Shown here: positions 23,617 to 33,210 of the stretch, in pieces
How the letters are laid out: each line of letters begins with the position of its first letter
Numbering within the stretch: position 1 is the stretch's first letter
Assembly (NCBI GenBank): GCA_034178815.1
Contig: JAXFQS010000020.1
Span: 1 to 42,132, forward strand
DNA from: JAXFQS01 sp034178815
GTDB lineage: Bacteria; Verrucomicrobiota; Kiritimatiellia; RFP12; DVOR01
Direction: 5' to 3'
Length of the DNA: 42,132 nt
The notes under the pieces: generated by a model
Database searches by the model: none
Seen by the model: only the letters and a program-made list of their open reading frames with translations
Told to the model about the DNA's origin: nothing
Translations under genes and position numbers: made by a program

Positions 23617-26600
23617 ATGAAATCCAGCATCGCACTCCTGGCCGCGCTGACGCCGCTTTTGCTCGCGCACTCGGCCACCGTCCGCTTCATCCAGACCAAG
23701 GACGAGGCGCTAGAATATGCCTGTCCGGGCAACTGGTTCTTGAGTTCGACCAACCGGCCTCTGCCTATGCTGGGGCGGGTGCCGACGGCTTCCGACTCGG
23801 GGCGTGGGCGGGCGATTCTCAACCTCGGGGGCGGCGACTACCGCATCGGTGGCTGGAGTGAGGCGAATGTGACGCTTTCGAACGGCACGCTCCGGCTCTC
23901 GCAGTACGGCGGGGCGGGGCGCTATGTCGTGGGCGACAAGGGTGAACTGCAGATTCGCATCGGCGGCATTTTCGGCTTCGCCTGCCCGAGGGAGGGGGCT
24001 AATGACTGGATTGTCAAGAAGGGTGGCCGTTTGCAGGCGACTGGCAAGGGGGTGCGGCTGGAGAACCTGCGGGTCACGGTCGAACCGGGCGGGGAGTACA
24101 TCGATTCGTTCGGCGAGCGTCTGGCGATGCATTGCAATCGCGGCGAGGCTTCCTACAAGATTATCAACTCGGGCTCGGTGACTTTCGAGAAGGGTCTGCA
24201 CTACACGAGCCAGCAGTGGGGCGCGGGGGTGCCGGTGCTCGTCTTGAAGCCGGGTGCGGTGGTAAATGTCGGCGGGGACATTGTGCAGAACCAGGCGGCG
24301 CACATCAAGTGGCGCCTGCAGGGGGGCAAGGTGCACCTCACCGCGCGGAGCCGTTTCGATGTGACGCAACTGGCCGTGTCGAGCAACGCGACGGTCGAGA
24401 TTGAAGTCGACAAGGGGGTGCTTGCCGACCTCTCCGCGCTGACCGCGCCCGACAATGCGACCGTCATCAAGACCGGGCCGGGGACTTTGATTCTCGGCGA
24501 GAAGCCCGCGGGGCTGGTCGTCAAGGCCGGCAAGATGGAGTACAAGACCCCCGAGCAGCGGGCTGAACTGGACTGGCGCTTTGCCGACTTGAGGTGGCAC
24601 GCCGACACGGTCAACCGTTGCTACTATCTCGACCTTGAGTACTACAGCAAGCATATCGATTCGATTGCCTACACCTATCCGAACAAGGAGGTCGAGGGCG
24701 GCCTTGAGACCGTCACCACCAAGAACCGCTACTTCCGCCGCCGCTTCCCCGAGGGGCAGACCAAACCCTTTGAGGTCACCGCCGTCGTCACCGACAAGAA
24801 GGGCCACCACCACACCCTCAAGACCACCGTCGTGCCGCGCACCGGCGACCGCCTCGTCAAGGAGCCCTGGAAGCCCGAGGAGATGCTGGTCGGATTTTGT
24901 ACCTATACTGGGGGTACTGAATCGATGAACCGAGTGGTGCTGGACATTGCCACGAACGAGCTCTGCAACTTGATATGTATCTGGGGCCATGCTGGCAACC
25001 TTGTCAAGGGCCCCGGCAAAGTCGGCAAAGTCCGCCCCGAAGTCATCGACCTCTGCCACGAGAAGAAACTCCACCTGATGACCATCTACCCCTCCACCTC
25101 CGGCGAGGCTGCCGCCTCCGCCATCAAAGAGTGGGGCGACCGTTACCACTACGCCAACATCGGCGAATACTGCTCCTACCTCTACCAGGGCGCCCAGAAC
25201 TGCCGCCACATTCCCGCCGACAAGGATATGCTCTGGCAGCGTGAACGCCTCGTCACCGGAGCCATCTTCCGCCACCTGCGCGCCAACGCCGGCAAAGACT
25301 ACCTCTTCTCCACCTCCGGCTCCCCGCTGGCCCACTACGAACTCCAGGGCGGCATCGAGTTCATCTGCAACGAACTCTACGCCGTCGGCTCCGCCAACCT
25401 CGGCTACGCCTCCTCCGAAGCCCGTGGCGCCGCTCGCCGCTGGAAGCCCGAATACTGGTGCAGTTGGCACGCACAGGACTGGCAGACCTGGTCTGTCCCC
25501 TACTACGCCCCCGAGAAATACATGATGCTCCTGGCCGGCTACTATCAGCAGTATGTCATGGGCACCAGCCTCGTCGTGCTCGAATCCGGTAGCGAATCCA
25601 CCCAGGCCTGGAAGTACACCCAACTCATCCCCTCGATGACCAACCGTGCCAACAGCACCTACCACGACTACCCCTCCACCCAATACCGCCTCACCACCAA
25701 GAAACTCTACGACTTCTCCCGCCAGCATCCCCGCGACAAGGGCTCGCCCGATACCAACATCGGCCTCGTCCTAGGCCACCTCGGCGCCTATGTCGGTATG
25801 CTCCACGCCGGCTTCGCCATGTGGGGCAACCACGCCTGCGCCGTCACCAACTCCGTCTGGAAGAACGGCCGCCCCGAACAGACCTGGGCCACCATCCAGG
25901 ATCTCTTCTTCCCCAGAGGCAAGGAGGCCATCAAGCCCTACCAGAACCTCAACCTCTCCGGCTCGCCCTACGGACAGGTCGACATCGTCGCCGTCGACGA
26001 TGAAGCCCGCTATTCCGATATCGCCCGCTACAAACTCCTGGCCTATGTCGGCTGGAACACGATGACCCCAGAGGCTATGCGCTGCCTCGAAAAGTATGTC
26101 CGCAAAGGCGGCGAACTGGTCATCTGCACCCCCCACCTCTCCACCCGCGTCGACCGCGATCACCTCAACTACACCGTCAAAGACCTGATGCAGCTGCGCT
26201 TCGCCGGAATCGAAGTCACCGGTCGTAAACGCCCGCCGAAAGGCAAGTGGGACTACGCCGAAGTCAAACTCGCCGACAACTGCGAAGTCGTCGAAGAACG
26301 CGAAGGCATGCCCCTGATTGTCAAGGCCAAAGTCGGCAAAGGCCATGTCTGGTTCTACACCCCCTGGCTCTACCCCGCTTGGGACGGTAAACCCTACCAG
26401 AACCTCCTGCGCCGCCTCGCCGACGAAGTCCAGCAGCGCGTCGTCATCCGCAACCTCGACGAGAAGCAGAACGACCGCATCTATGTCTGCTACGCCGCCT
26501 ACGGCCAGCACGCCTACTTCCTCAATATGGACTGCAAGCAGGTGCGCACCGTCAAGGCCATCTTCGCCGACGGCTCCGAGCAGATTCTCAAACTCGAACC

Positions 26601-26646
26601 CTGCACCATCAAGATCGTCGACATGCCCAAGAGCCTCCGTCGCTAA
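23617..26646 (+). CDS. Paralog A: secreted multi-domain protein with probable TIM-barrel hydrolase core
   Basis: This 1009-residue protein has a signal peptide (MKSSIALLAALTPLLLAHS). Reading order: beta-helix-like module (about 20-308; HCNRG around 173, EVDKGV with Asp265, KTGPGTLILGE), small beta domain (309-405), a core of alternating strands and helices (about 420-690), a GATase-like domain (about 713-855; DIVAVDDEARYSDIARYKLL, GGELVICTPH), and a C-terminal beta domain with YAAYGQHAYFLNMDC. Glu517 in NIGEYCSYLYQG and Glu656 in LVVLESGSES are invariant in all four paralogs and are the best catalytic candidates. The layout recalls clan GH-A enzymes such as GH42, but I do not recognise a named family. 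It starts 38 bases after the giant protein, with AGGGA 8 bases before the ATG. Confidence 0.75.
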   Translation: MKSSIALLAALTPLLLAHSATVRFIQTKDEALEYACPGNWFLSSTNRPLPMLGRVPTASDSGRGRAILNLGGGDYRIGGWSEANVTLSNGTLRLSQYGGAGRYVVGDKGELQIRIGGIFGFACPREGANDWIVKKGGRLQATGKGVRLENLRVTVEPGGEYIDSFGERLAMHCNRGEASYKIINSGSVTFEKGLHYTSQQWGAGVPVLVLKPGAVVNVGGDIVQNQAAHIKWRLQGGKVHLTARSRFDVTQLAVSSNATVEIEVDKGVLADLSALTAPDNATVIKTGPGTLILGEKPAGLVVKAGKMEYKTPEQRAELDWRFADLRWHADTVNRCYYLDLEYYSKHIDSIAYTYPNKEVEGGLETVTTKNRYFRRRFPEGQTKPFEVTAVVTDKKGHHHTLKTTVVPRTGDRLVKEPWKPEEMLVGFCTYTGGTESMNRVVLDIATNELCNLICIWGHAGNLVKGPGKVGKVRPEVIDLCHEKKLHLMTIYPSTSGEAAASAIKEWGDRYHYANIGEYCSYLYQGAQNCRHIPADKDMLWQRERLVTGAIFRHLRANAGKDYLFSTSGSPLAHYELQGGIEFICNELYAVGSANLGYASSEARGAARRWKPEYWCSWHAQDWQTWSVPYYAPEKYMMLLAGYYQQYVMGTSLVVLESGSESTQAWKYTQLIPSMTNRANSTYHDYPSTQYRLTTKKLYDFSRQHPRDKGSPDTNIGLVLGHLGAYVGMLHAGFAMWGNHACAVTNSVWKNGRPEQTWATIQDLFFPRGKEAIKPYQNLNLSGSPYGQVDIVAVDDEARYSDIARYKLLAYVGWNTMTPEAMRCLEKYVRKGGELVICTPHLSTRVDRDHLNYTVKDLMQLRFAGIEVTGRKRPPKGKWDYAEVKLADNCEVVEEREGMPLIVKAKVGKGHVWFYTPWLYPAWDGKPYQNLLRRLADEVQQRVVIRNLDEKQNDRIYVCYAAYGQHAYFLNMDCKQVRTVKAIFADGSEQILKLEPCTIKIVDMPKSLRR

Positions 26647-26659
26647 CACCATCCGCCCT

Positions 26660-29600
26660 ATGAGAAATCACCGCATCCTGGCCCTACTTCTGTTCCCGCT
26701 GGTTCTGCAAGCGGAAACCCGATTCTGGAACAGTTCCGCCCCCACCAACTGGGTCAAGTGGAGCCAGGCGCGGTGGTTCCTCGACGCCAAACGCACCCAA
26801 CCGCTCGATCGCGCCATCGCTCAGGCGGATACCCTCGCCGGCGGTGCTTGGTTCGACCTCGAAGGCCAGACCCGCACCGTCGCATCCTGGTCTGACTGCG
26901 CCGTGAGCGTCTCCAACGGCACCCTCCGCCTCAATCCCAGACAGCACAGCCGGCTGACAGCCTGCGACGGTGGCACCATCGAAGCCACCCTCACCGGCAT
27001 CCTCGGCCACGCCTGCCCTCGCGGCGGCGGCAATGTCTGGACGGTCAAGCGCGGCGGGTGCCTCATCGCCTCCGGAAAGGGCGTCAAGACCGAGAACATT
27101 CAGGTCAAGGTCGAGCCCGGCGGACGCTACGAAGACCGCTTCGGCGCGAGCGTCGGGATGTACTGCAACCGTGGCGGCTACACCTATTCGGTTGATGTCG
27201 CGGGCGTGGCGACCTTCGCCCAGGGGCTCAACTATGTCTCCCACCAGTGGGGCGCGGGCTCGCCGAGAGTCCGCCTCCGTCCGGGGGGGCTGGTGCAGGT
27301 CGGCGGCGACATCCGCCAGAATAAGGAGCACGCGCAGATTCGTTGGCGGCTTGAGGGGGGCCGGGTGCAGATCACCGCGCGGGCGCTCTTTGAGGTTTCC
27401 GCCTTGACGGTGGCGAGCAATGCGACGGTCGAGGTGGTGGTCGACGAGGGGGTGCTGGCGGATCTGTCGGGGTTGACGGCGGAGTCCGGCGCGCGGGTGG
27501 TCAAGATGGGGAAGGGGACGCTGATTCTGGGCGAACGGCCCGAGGGGCTGGATATCCGCGAGGGGAAGGTGGAGTTCAAAACGCCCGAGCAGCGGGCGGA
27601 GTTGGACTGGCGGTTTGTGGATTTGAAGTGGCACGGGGATACGGTCAATCGGTGCTTCTATCTCAATCTGTCGCGCTATGCCAAGGAGATTGAGTCAATC
27701 GCCTACACTTATCCGAACAAGGATCGCGCGGGTGGGCTGGAGACGGTGGTGACGAAGAGTTGCTTTTTCCGTCGCCGTTTCCCCGAGGGGCAGACGGAGC
27801 CGTTCGAGGTGCGGGCGGTGGTGACGGATCGGAAGGGGCGGCAGCATACGCTTAAGGCGATGGTGGCGCCGCGTACGGGGGATCGGCTGGTGCGGGAGCC
27901 GTGGAATCCGGACGAGGTGTTGGTGGGGTTCTGCACGGATGGTCTGTTTACGCCGTTTCTGGAGGAGATGATAACCAACAATCTGTGCAATCTGGTCTGC
28001 ATTTGGGGGAATGCGGGGGTGATGGTGAAGGGGCCGGGGAAGGTGGCGAAGGTGCCGGCGGAGTTGCTGGATCGGTTCCACGAGAAGGGGATGCATTTGA
28101 TGACGATTTATCCGTCGACGACGGGTGCGGCGGGGGCGTCGGCGCTCAAGGAGTGGGGCAAGCGCTATCATTATTGCAACATTGGGGAGTATTGTTCGTA
28201 TCTCTATCAGGGGGCTCAGAATTGCGGTCATATTCCGGGCGACAAGGATATGCTGTGGCAGCGCGAGCGGTTGGTGAACGGGGCTATTTTCCAGCATCTG
28301 CGGCAGCACGCGGGGGTGGACTACATTTTTTCGACCTCGGGTTCTCCGCTGGCGCACTATGAACTTCAGGGTGGGATTGAGTTCATCTGCAGCGAACTTT
28401 ACGCGATGGGTGCGGCGAACTTGGCGTATGCGACGGCGGAGGCTAGGGGCGCGGCGCGTCGGTGGAAGCCGGAGTACTGGTGCGGTTGGCACGCGAATGA
28501 CTGGCAGACGACTGGGATTCCGTTTTTGGCCAAGGAGAAGTATGATTTGCTGCTGGCGGGCTATTACCAGCAGTGGTTGATGGGTACGAGTCTGATGGTG
28601 CTCGAGTGCGGGGCGGAGCAGGGGCAGGCGTGGAAGTACACGGCGCTCTTGCCGGGGGACACGAACCGGATTTACTATTCGTACTACACCTGGCCGCCGA
28701 CGATGTATCGTGCAACGACCAAGAAGTTCTACGACTTTACCCGTGCGAATCCGCGCGACCACGGTTCTCCGGACACCAATATCGCGCTGGTGCTGGGGCA
28801 TCTGGGGGCCTATGTGGGGATGGTTCACGGGGCGTTTGCGATGTGGGGCAACCACAAGGCGGCGGCGACCAATGCGGCGTGGAAGTGCGGGCGGCCTGAG
28901 CGCACTTGGGCGCTGTTGCAAGACCGTTTCTTCCCGCGCGGGCCGGCGGCGCTCAAGCCGTATCAGAACCACAATCTGTCGGGCTCGCCGTACGGGCAGG
29001 TGGACATTGTGGCGATTGACGACGAGCCGCGGGATTCGGACATTGCGCGCTACAAACTGCTCTGCTACGCGGGCTGGAACACGATGACGCCGCAGGCGAT
29101 GGAGACCCTTGAGCGCTATGTCCGCAAGGGTGGCCGGCTGGTCATCTGCACGCCGCATTTCAACACGCGCACCGACCGCGAGCATACGAACTACACCCTT
29201 TCCGATCTGCTCCAGCCGACCTTCGCCGGCATCCGCATCACGGGCAAGGTCAAGAGCGGCCGCTGGCATCTGGCGGAGGTGGAGTTGGGGCCCAACTGCG
29301 AGGTCGTCGAGAAGCGCGGCGGCCTGCCCCTAATCGTCAAGGCCACGGTCGGCAAGGGCGAAGTCTGGCTCTACACCCCGTGGGAATTCCCCGGCTTCCG
29401 TGAAGAGGAGATCGGCACCCCGTTCTACAACCTGATGGATCGCCTCGCCGACGAGGTGCAGCAGCGCGTCGTCATCCGCGACCTCGACGGGAAGCCGAAT
29501 GACCGCATCTATGTCTGCTACGCCGCCTACGGCCGCAAAGCCTACTTCCTCAATGTCGACTGCAAGAACCCCCGCGCCGTCCTCGTCCGCTTCGCCGACG

Positions 29601-29698
29601 GCTCCACGCGCGAACTGCACCTGGAGCCCTGCACCCTCGTCACACTCGACCTGCCCGAAACCCTCCGGCGCACGGGCAAGACGCAACCAAACAGATAA
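26660..29698 (+). CDS. Paralog B: secreted multi-domain protein with probable TIM-barrel hydrolase core
   Basis: This 1012-residue protein has a signal peptide (MRNHRILALLLFPLVLQA). It is the closest relative of paralog A in the window, alignable over the whole length with long identical blocks (for example GSPLAHYELQGGIEFIC, EARGAARRWKPEYWC, GSPYGQVDIVA). Module landmarks: YCNRGGYTY, VDEGVLADLSGL, GKGTLILGE. Candidate catalytic residues are Glu510 (NIGEYCSYLYQG) and Glu649 (LMVLECGAEQ). A Ser after the second Glu in A and C is Cys here. It begins 13 bases after paralog A without a visible Shine-Dalgarno sequence, so it may depend on translation of A. Base usage switches within the gene: C-ending codons at both ends, G-ending ones from about 27300 to 29000. 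Confidence 0.75.
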   Translation: MRNHRILALLLFPLVLQAETRFWNSSAPTNWVKWSQARWFLDAKRTQPLDRAIAQADTLAGGAWFDLEGQTRTVASWSDCAVSVSNGTLRLNPRQHSRLTACDGGTIEATLTGILGHACPRGGGNVWTVKRGGCLIASGKGVKTENIQVKVEPGGRYEDRFGASVGMYCNRGGYTYSVDVAGVATFAQGLNYVSHQWGAGSPRVRLRPGGLVQVGGDIRQNKEHAQIRWRLEGGRVQITARALFEVSALTVASNATVEVVVDEGVLADLSGLTAESGARVVKMGKGTLILGERPEGLDIREGKVEFKTPEQRAELDWRFVDLKWHGDTVNRCFYLNLSRYAKEIESIAYTYPNKDRAGGLETVVTKSCFFRRRFPEGQTEPFEVRAVVTDRKGRQHTLKAMVAPRTGDRLVREPWNPDEVLVGFCTDGLFTPFLEEMITNNLCNLVCIWGNAGVMVKGPGKVAKVPAELLDRFHEKGMHLMTIYPSTTGAAGASALKEWGKRYHYCNIGEYCSYLYQGAQNCGHIPGDKDMLWQRERLVNGAIFQHLRQHAGVDYIFSTSGSPLAHYELQGGIEFICSELYAMGAANLAYATAEARGAARRWKPEYWCGWHANDWQTTGIPFLAKEKYDLLLAGYYQQWLMGTSLMVLECGAEQGQAWKYTALLPGDTNRIYYSYYTWPPTMYRATTKKFYDFTRANPRDHGSPDTNIALVLGHLGAYVGMVHGAFAMWGNHKAAATNAAWKCGRPERTWALLQDRFFPRGPAALKPYQNHNLSGSPYGQVDIVAIDDEPRDSDIARYKLLCYAGWNTMTPQAMETLERYVRKGGRLVICTPHFNTRTDREHTNYTLSDLLQPTFAGIRITGKVKSGRWHLAEVELGPNCEVVEKRGGLPLIVKATVGKGEVWLYTPWEFPGFREEEIGTPFYNLMDRLADEVQQRVVIRDLDGKPNDRIYVCYAAYGRKAYFLNVDCKNPRAVLVRFADGSTRELHLEPCTLVTLDLPETLRRTGKTQPNR

Positions 29699-29717
29699 AC
29701 ACTAAACGGGAGAACAG

Positions 29718-32700
29718 ATGACTATCACACGAACTCTATCCTGCCTGCTGGCGGCCGCCGCGCTCGCCAACCCCTTGCTGGCAGCGGTCTATACCAACGG
29801 CCCGGCACGCGTCGTCGCCTCCGCCTGGTACTGCGACGCCCACCGCATCGCCGATGGCGGCTCGCTCGAACTCCACCTCGACGCCGGATGCACCCTCGGC
29901 GGCGGCTGGCACAAGAACTTCATCACCGTCGGCAAAGGCGGCACCTTCACCCTCACCGCCGCCGACGGCGCCAAACTCGAAACCTACGAAGCCAAAGTCC
30001 TCCCCGGCGGCACCTATATCGACACCATCGCCCGCCGCCGAGGCTACGCCAACCGCGGCCGCGACTCCTACCACCTCACCGTCCAAGGCACCGCCCGCTT
30101 CCCCGGCGGCCTGACCTACATCTTCGACCAGTGGGGCCTCTCCCAGCCCCTGATTGAAATCCTCCCCGGCGGCGCCGTCCACCTCGGAGGCGATGTCAAC
30201 GACAACGGCCACGCCGCCAGTACCTGGCTGCTCAAGGGCGGCTCGCTCATCCTTGAGGCCGATGTCGCCTTCGACATTCCCGCGCTCAAGTTCGCCCCCG
30301 CCACCACCTCAACCGTCCAGGTCGCACGCGGCAAAACCGCCGACCTGCGCGCCGCCAAGCCAGCCCCCAACGCCACCATCGTCAAACAAGGCGACGGCCT
30401 CCTGCGCCTGCCGATCAGCGCCACCAACCTCATCGTCGAAGCCGGCGCAGTCGAACTCTGCGACGAAAAAGGCCCCGTCAAACGCCTCCTCCCTCGCGGA
30501 CAGAGCCAGTCCCTCGCTTCCGCCAAACCCCACTTCGTCACAACCACCAAGCCCGTCAACGGCGTCTGGACAATTTGGGCCTCCGCCATCCAGCCCGGAA
30601 CCCCAATCGAAGTCGACCTCCCCGTCGCCTGCAACCCCTCCGAAGCCGAGCGCGGTGAGTGCCTCATCAGCCTCCAGACACACGGCTCCCTCGCCCCCTG
30701 GAGCCTCTCCACCTACTCCAATGTCTGCTACCTCGCCGACGGCCCCGTGCGCTACTATGTCAAGAAAAACCACAAGAAAGGTTCCGCCCTCTCTGCCCAG
30801 CCCGGCGGCGCCATCACCCTCGCCTTTGAAGTCCCCAAAGAGGCAGCCAACCGCCCCATGCGCCTCCACCTCCCCGGCCCCGTCGGCACAGCCCTTCCCC
30901 TCGCTGTAGCCGTTCAGAAAGGCCTCTCCAACATCAAGTTCGACCTCTACACCGACTTCGTCAACCGCTGCTACCATATCGACGCTTCGCCCATGCGCAA
31001 GTTCGTCAAACGCATCACCTACACCTATCCCGACCGCGACGAACCTACCGGCCTTGCCACCATCACCACCGATAAACTCCGCCTGCGCCGGCGCTACCCT
31101 GAAAATGTCAAAGAACCCTTCCAGGTCAAGGCCGACATTGAAACCCACGACTACGGCGTTGTCCACACCTCCTTCACCGTCACACCCGTCAAGCCCCCCC
31201 GTCTCTTCAAGCAACCCGCCCCCAACAATGAAGTCATCGTCGGCATTTGCGCCTACGAACAGAAGCACCTCCGGCCCGAACTCGTCACCAACGACCTCTG
31301 CAACCTCTATGTCATCTACAGCAACTGGGGCCACGGTTTGCTCAAGAAAGCCTTCGGGCCGGAAATCGCCGCGCAGGCCGAGAAGCAGGGCCTCTACACG
31401 ATGACCATCTACGGCGGCGCGCCCAAGGGTCTGGTCAACGAAGTCCACCGCGACTGGGGCGAGCGCTACCTTGAGAACAACATTGGCGAGTACTGCGGTT
31501 TCCTCTACCAGGGCCCTCGCGAGGGTGCCCATGTTCCGCGCCTGAAGAGCACCGTCGCCGCCCGCGACAGTATGGTCGACAACTGGATTTTCGACCGTAT
31601 GTTCCGCGGCTGGGGGCGCTATGGCTACAACCATGTCTATTCCACCTCCGGCTCGCCTTTGGCTAACTACGAGTTGCAGGGCGGTTTGGAGGTCATCTGC
31701 AATGAACTCTATGCGCTCGGCTCGGGGAACTTGGCTTACGCGACGGCGGAGGCTAGGGGCGCGGCGCGCAAGTGGAAGCCGGAGTATTGGTCTGGCTGGA
31801 ACGCGCACGAGTGGCAGGTCAAGGGCATTCCCTATGGGGTGAACCAGAAATACGATCTGCTCTATGCGGGCTTCCTGTTGCAGTATGCGATGGGCACCTC
31901 GCTGATCGTGCTTGAGTCGGGTGCGGAGTCGACGCAGGCTTTCAGGTACACCGCTTGGGACAAAGGTCAGACCAATGTGGTTTGGCAGGGGTACTTCGAT
32001 CCGGCGCCGCGGCGTTACCGTGCGACGGTCAAGAAGTTCTGGGAGTTCGTGAAGGCGAATCCCCGTGCGGAGGGCACGCCGGACACTTCGATTGCGCTGT
32101 TGCTGGGCAACACGGACGCGTTCGTGGGAATGGTCAGCGGGGGCTTTGCGCAGTGGGGCAACCATAAGGAGGCGGTCTCGAATTCGCTCTGGCGTTGTGC
32201 GGCTCCGGAGTACACTTGGACTTCGCTCCAGTATGGCTTCTTCCCGTGCGGTCAGGCGGCTCTGAAGCCCTACGGGAATGGTTGGCTGGCGGGCTCGCCG
32301 TACGGTCAGATTGATGTGGTCTGCGTGGACGATGAGGCGCGGTTGTCGGATGTGTCGCGGTATCGTCTGCTGGTCGGCGCGGGGTGGAATGTGATGACGC
32401 CGGCGGCGATGCGCACCTACCGGCGGTTTCTCGTGGAGAAGGGTGGGACGCTGTTGCTGGGCACGCCGCACTTCTCGACCCGCGAAGACCGCCAGTACCG
32501 CAACTATCTGGCTTCCGACTTGATGCAGCCAACCTTTTGCGGGGTCGAAGTCCTCGACAGCCAGACCGTCACGGGGCGCGTCGAAGTGGCCTCCGCGATG
32601 CCCAAGGATCTGGCCGAAAAGTTGGGCAAGTTGCCCGAGTTCAAGAAGGGGCTTCGCCTTGCCAAGTTGCGCCTGAAGCGCAACGCGCAGGTGCTGGCGA

Positions 32701-33062
32701 CGGTCGGCGGGGAGCCGCTGATTGTGCGCGCTCCCTGCGGCAAAGGTTGGGCTTGGTTCTTCGCGGCGTGGGACTATCCGGGGGCTTCGCGCGAACTCTC
32801 CCAGGTCTATGTGCGCCTGGCTCAGGGGCTCGCCCGCCAAGTCCCCCAGCGCGTGACCATCGAGTCCGCCGCCGAGAAGGGTGACGACACCATCTACTGC
32901 ACCTACGCCGTCTACGGCAAGGTCGCCTACTTCGTCAATGTCGACTGCGTCCACCCGCGCGCTGTGCGCATCCGCTTCGCCGACGGTTCCTCGCGCGAAC
33001 TCCAGATGCCGCCCTGCTCGCTCACGACCGTCGAACTTCCCAAGGGAATCCAACGCGAGTAG
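29718..33062 (+). CDS. Paralog C: secreted multi-domain protein, variant with extra beta domain
   Basis: This 1114-residue protein has a signal peptide (MTITRTLSCLLAAAALANPLLA). It shares the core and C-terminal domains with A, B and D: NNIGEYCGFLYQG with Glu591, STSGSPLANYELQGG, EARGAARKWKPEYWSGW, LIVLESGAES with Glu733, SPYGQIDVVCVDDEARLSD, and YAVYGKVAYFVNVDC. Its N-terminal module is shorter and the CNR motif reads ANR. About 150 residues (about 250-402, including VNGVWTIWASA and GSLAPWSLST) are inserted before the small beta domain and may be a further carbohydrate-binding sandwich. A second insert near 955-985 (MPKDLAEKLGKLPEFKKG) lies between the GATase-like and C-terminal domains. GGGAG at 29708-29712 is a good ribosome site. 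It is the most divergent of the four, so perhaps a different substrate. Confidence 0.75.
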   Translation: MTITRTLSCLLAAAALANPLLAAVYTNGPARVVASAWYCDAHRIADGGSLELHLDAGCTLGGGWHKNFITVGKGGTFTLTAADGAKLETYEAKVLPGGTYIDTIARRRGYANRGRDSYHLTVQGTARFPGGLTYIFDQWGLSQPLIEILPGGAVHLGGDVNDNGHAASTWLLKGGSLILEADVAFDIPALKFAPATTSTVQVARGKTADLRAAKPAPNATIVKQGDGLLRLPISATNLIVEAGAVELCDEKGPVKRLLPRGQSQSLASAKPHFVTTTKPVNGVWTIWASAIQPGTPIEVDLPVACNPSEAERGECLISLQTHGSLAPWSLSTYSNVCYLADGPVRYYVKKNHKKGSALSAQPGGAITLAFEVPKEAANRPMRLHLPGPVGTALPLAVAVQKGLSNIKFDLYTDFVNRCYHIDASPMRKFVKRITYTYPDRDEPTGLATITTDKLRLRRRYPENVKEPFQVKADIETHDYGVVHTSFTVTPVKPPRLFKQPAPNNEVIVGICAYEQKHLRPELVTNDLCNLYVIYSNWGHGLLKKAFGPEIAAQAEKQGLYTMTIYGGAPKGLVNEVHRDWGERYLENNIGEYCGFLYQGPREGAHVPRLKSTVAARDSMVDNWIFDRMFRGWGRYGYNHVYSTSGSPLANYELQGGLEVICNELYALGSGNLAYATAEARGAARKWKPEYWSGWNAHEWQVKGIPYGVNQKYDLLYAGFLLQYAMGTSLIVLESGAESTQAFRYTAWDKGQTNVVWQGYFDPAPRRYRATVKKFWEFVKANPRAEGTPDTSIALLLGNTDAFVGMVSGGFAQWGNHKEAVSNSLWRCAAPEYTWTSLQYGFFPCGQAALKPYGNGWLAGSPYGQIDVVCVDDEARLSDVSRYRLLVGAGWNVMTPAAMRTYRRFLVEKGGTLLLGTPHFSTREDRQYRNYLASDLMQPTFCGVEVLDSQTVTGRVEVASAMPKDLAEKLGKLPEFKKGLRLAKLRLKRNAQVLATVGGEPLIVRAPCGKGWAWFFAAWDYPGASRELSQVYVRLAQGLARQVPQRVTIESAAEKGDDTIYCTYAVYGKVAYFVNVDCVHPRAVRIRFADGSSRELQMPPCSLTTVELPKGIQRE

Positions 33063-33076
33063 CCCCTCCGCCGGAA

Positions 33077-33155
33077 GGCGGCAACCACCGGCCCCAGCAG
33101 GTGGACGCGACAGCGACTCTTTCGCGTCCACCTTCGCCCTCGCCAGGTTGCCGCC
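33077..33155 (+). ncRNA. Nested inverted repeats: structured intergenic RNA candidate
   Basis: An outer 10-base stem (GGCGGCAACC at 33077-33086 with GGTTGCCGCC at 33146-33155) encloses an inner 11-base stem (GGTGGACGCGA at 33100-33110 with TCGCGTCCACC at 33122-33132, loop 11 bases). CCGG at 33071-33074 and 33162-33165 could extend the outer stem. All arms are perfect. No T-run follows, so it is more likely a processing, stabilising or attenuating element between paralog C and the esterase pair than a simple terminator. Confidence 0.55.
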
Positions 33156-33210
33156 CGCCGCCCGGAGTCCTGCCTACGATTTAATCGACATCAACCCGAG
33201 GTACCCGCCG

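Noticed and set aside
29718..33062. Paralog C as a frameshifted or fused pseudogene because of its two inserts
   Set aside because: The frame is continuous, the conserved core motifs including both glutamates are intact, and it has a good ribosome site and signal peptide.
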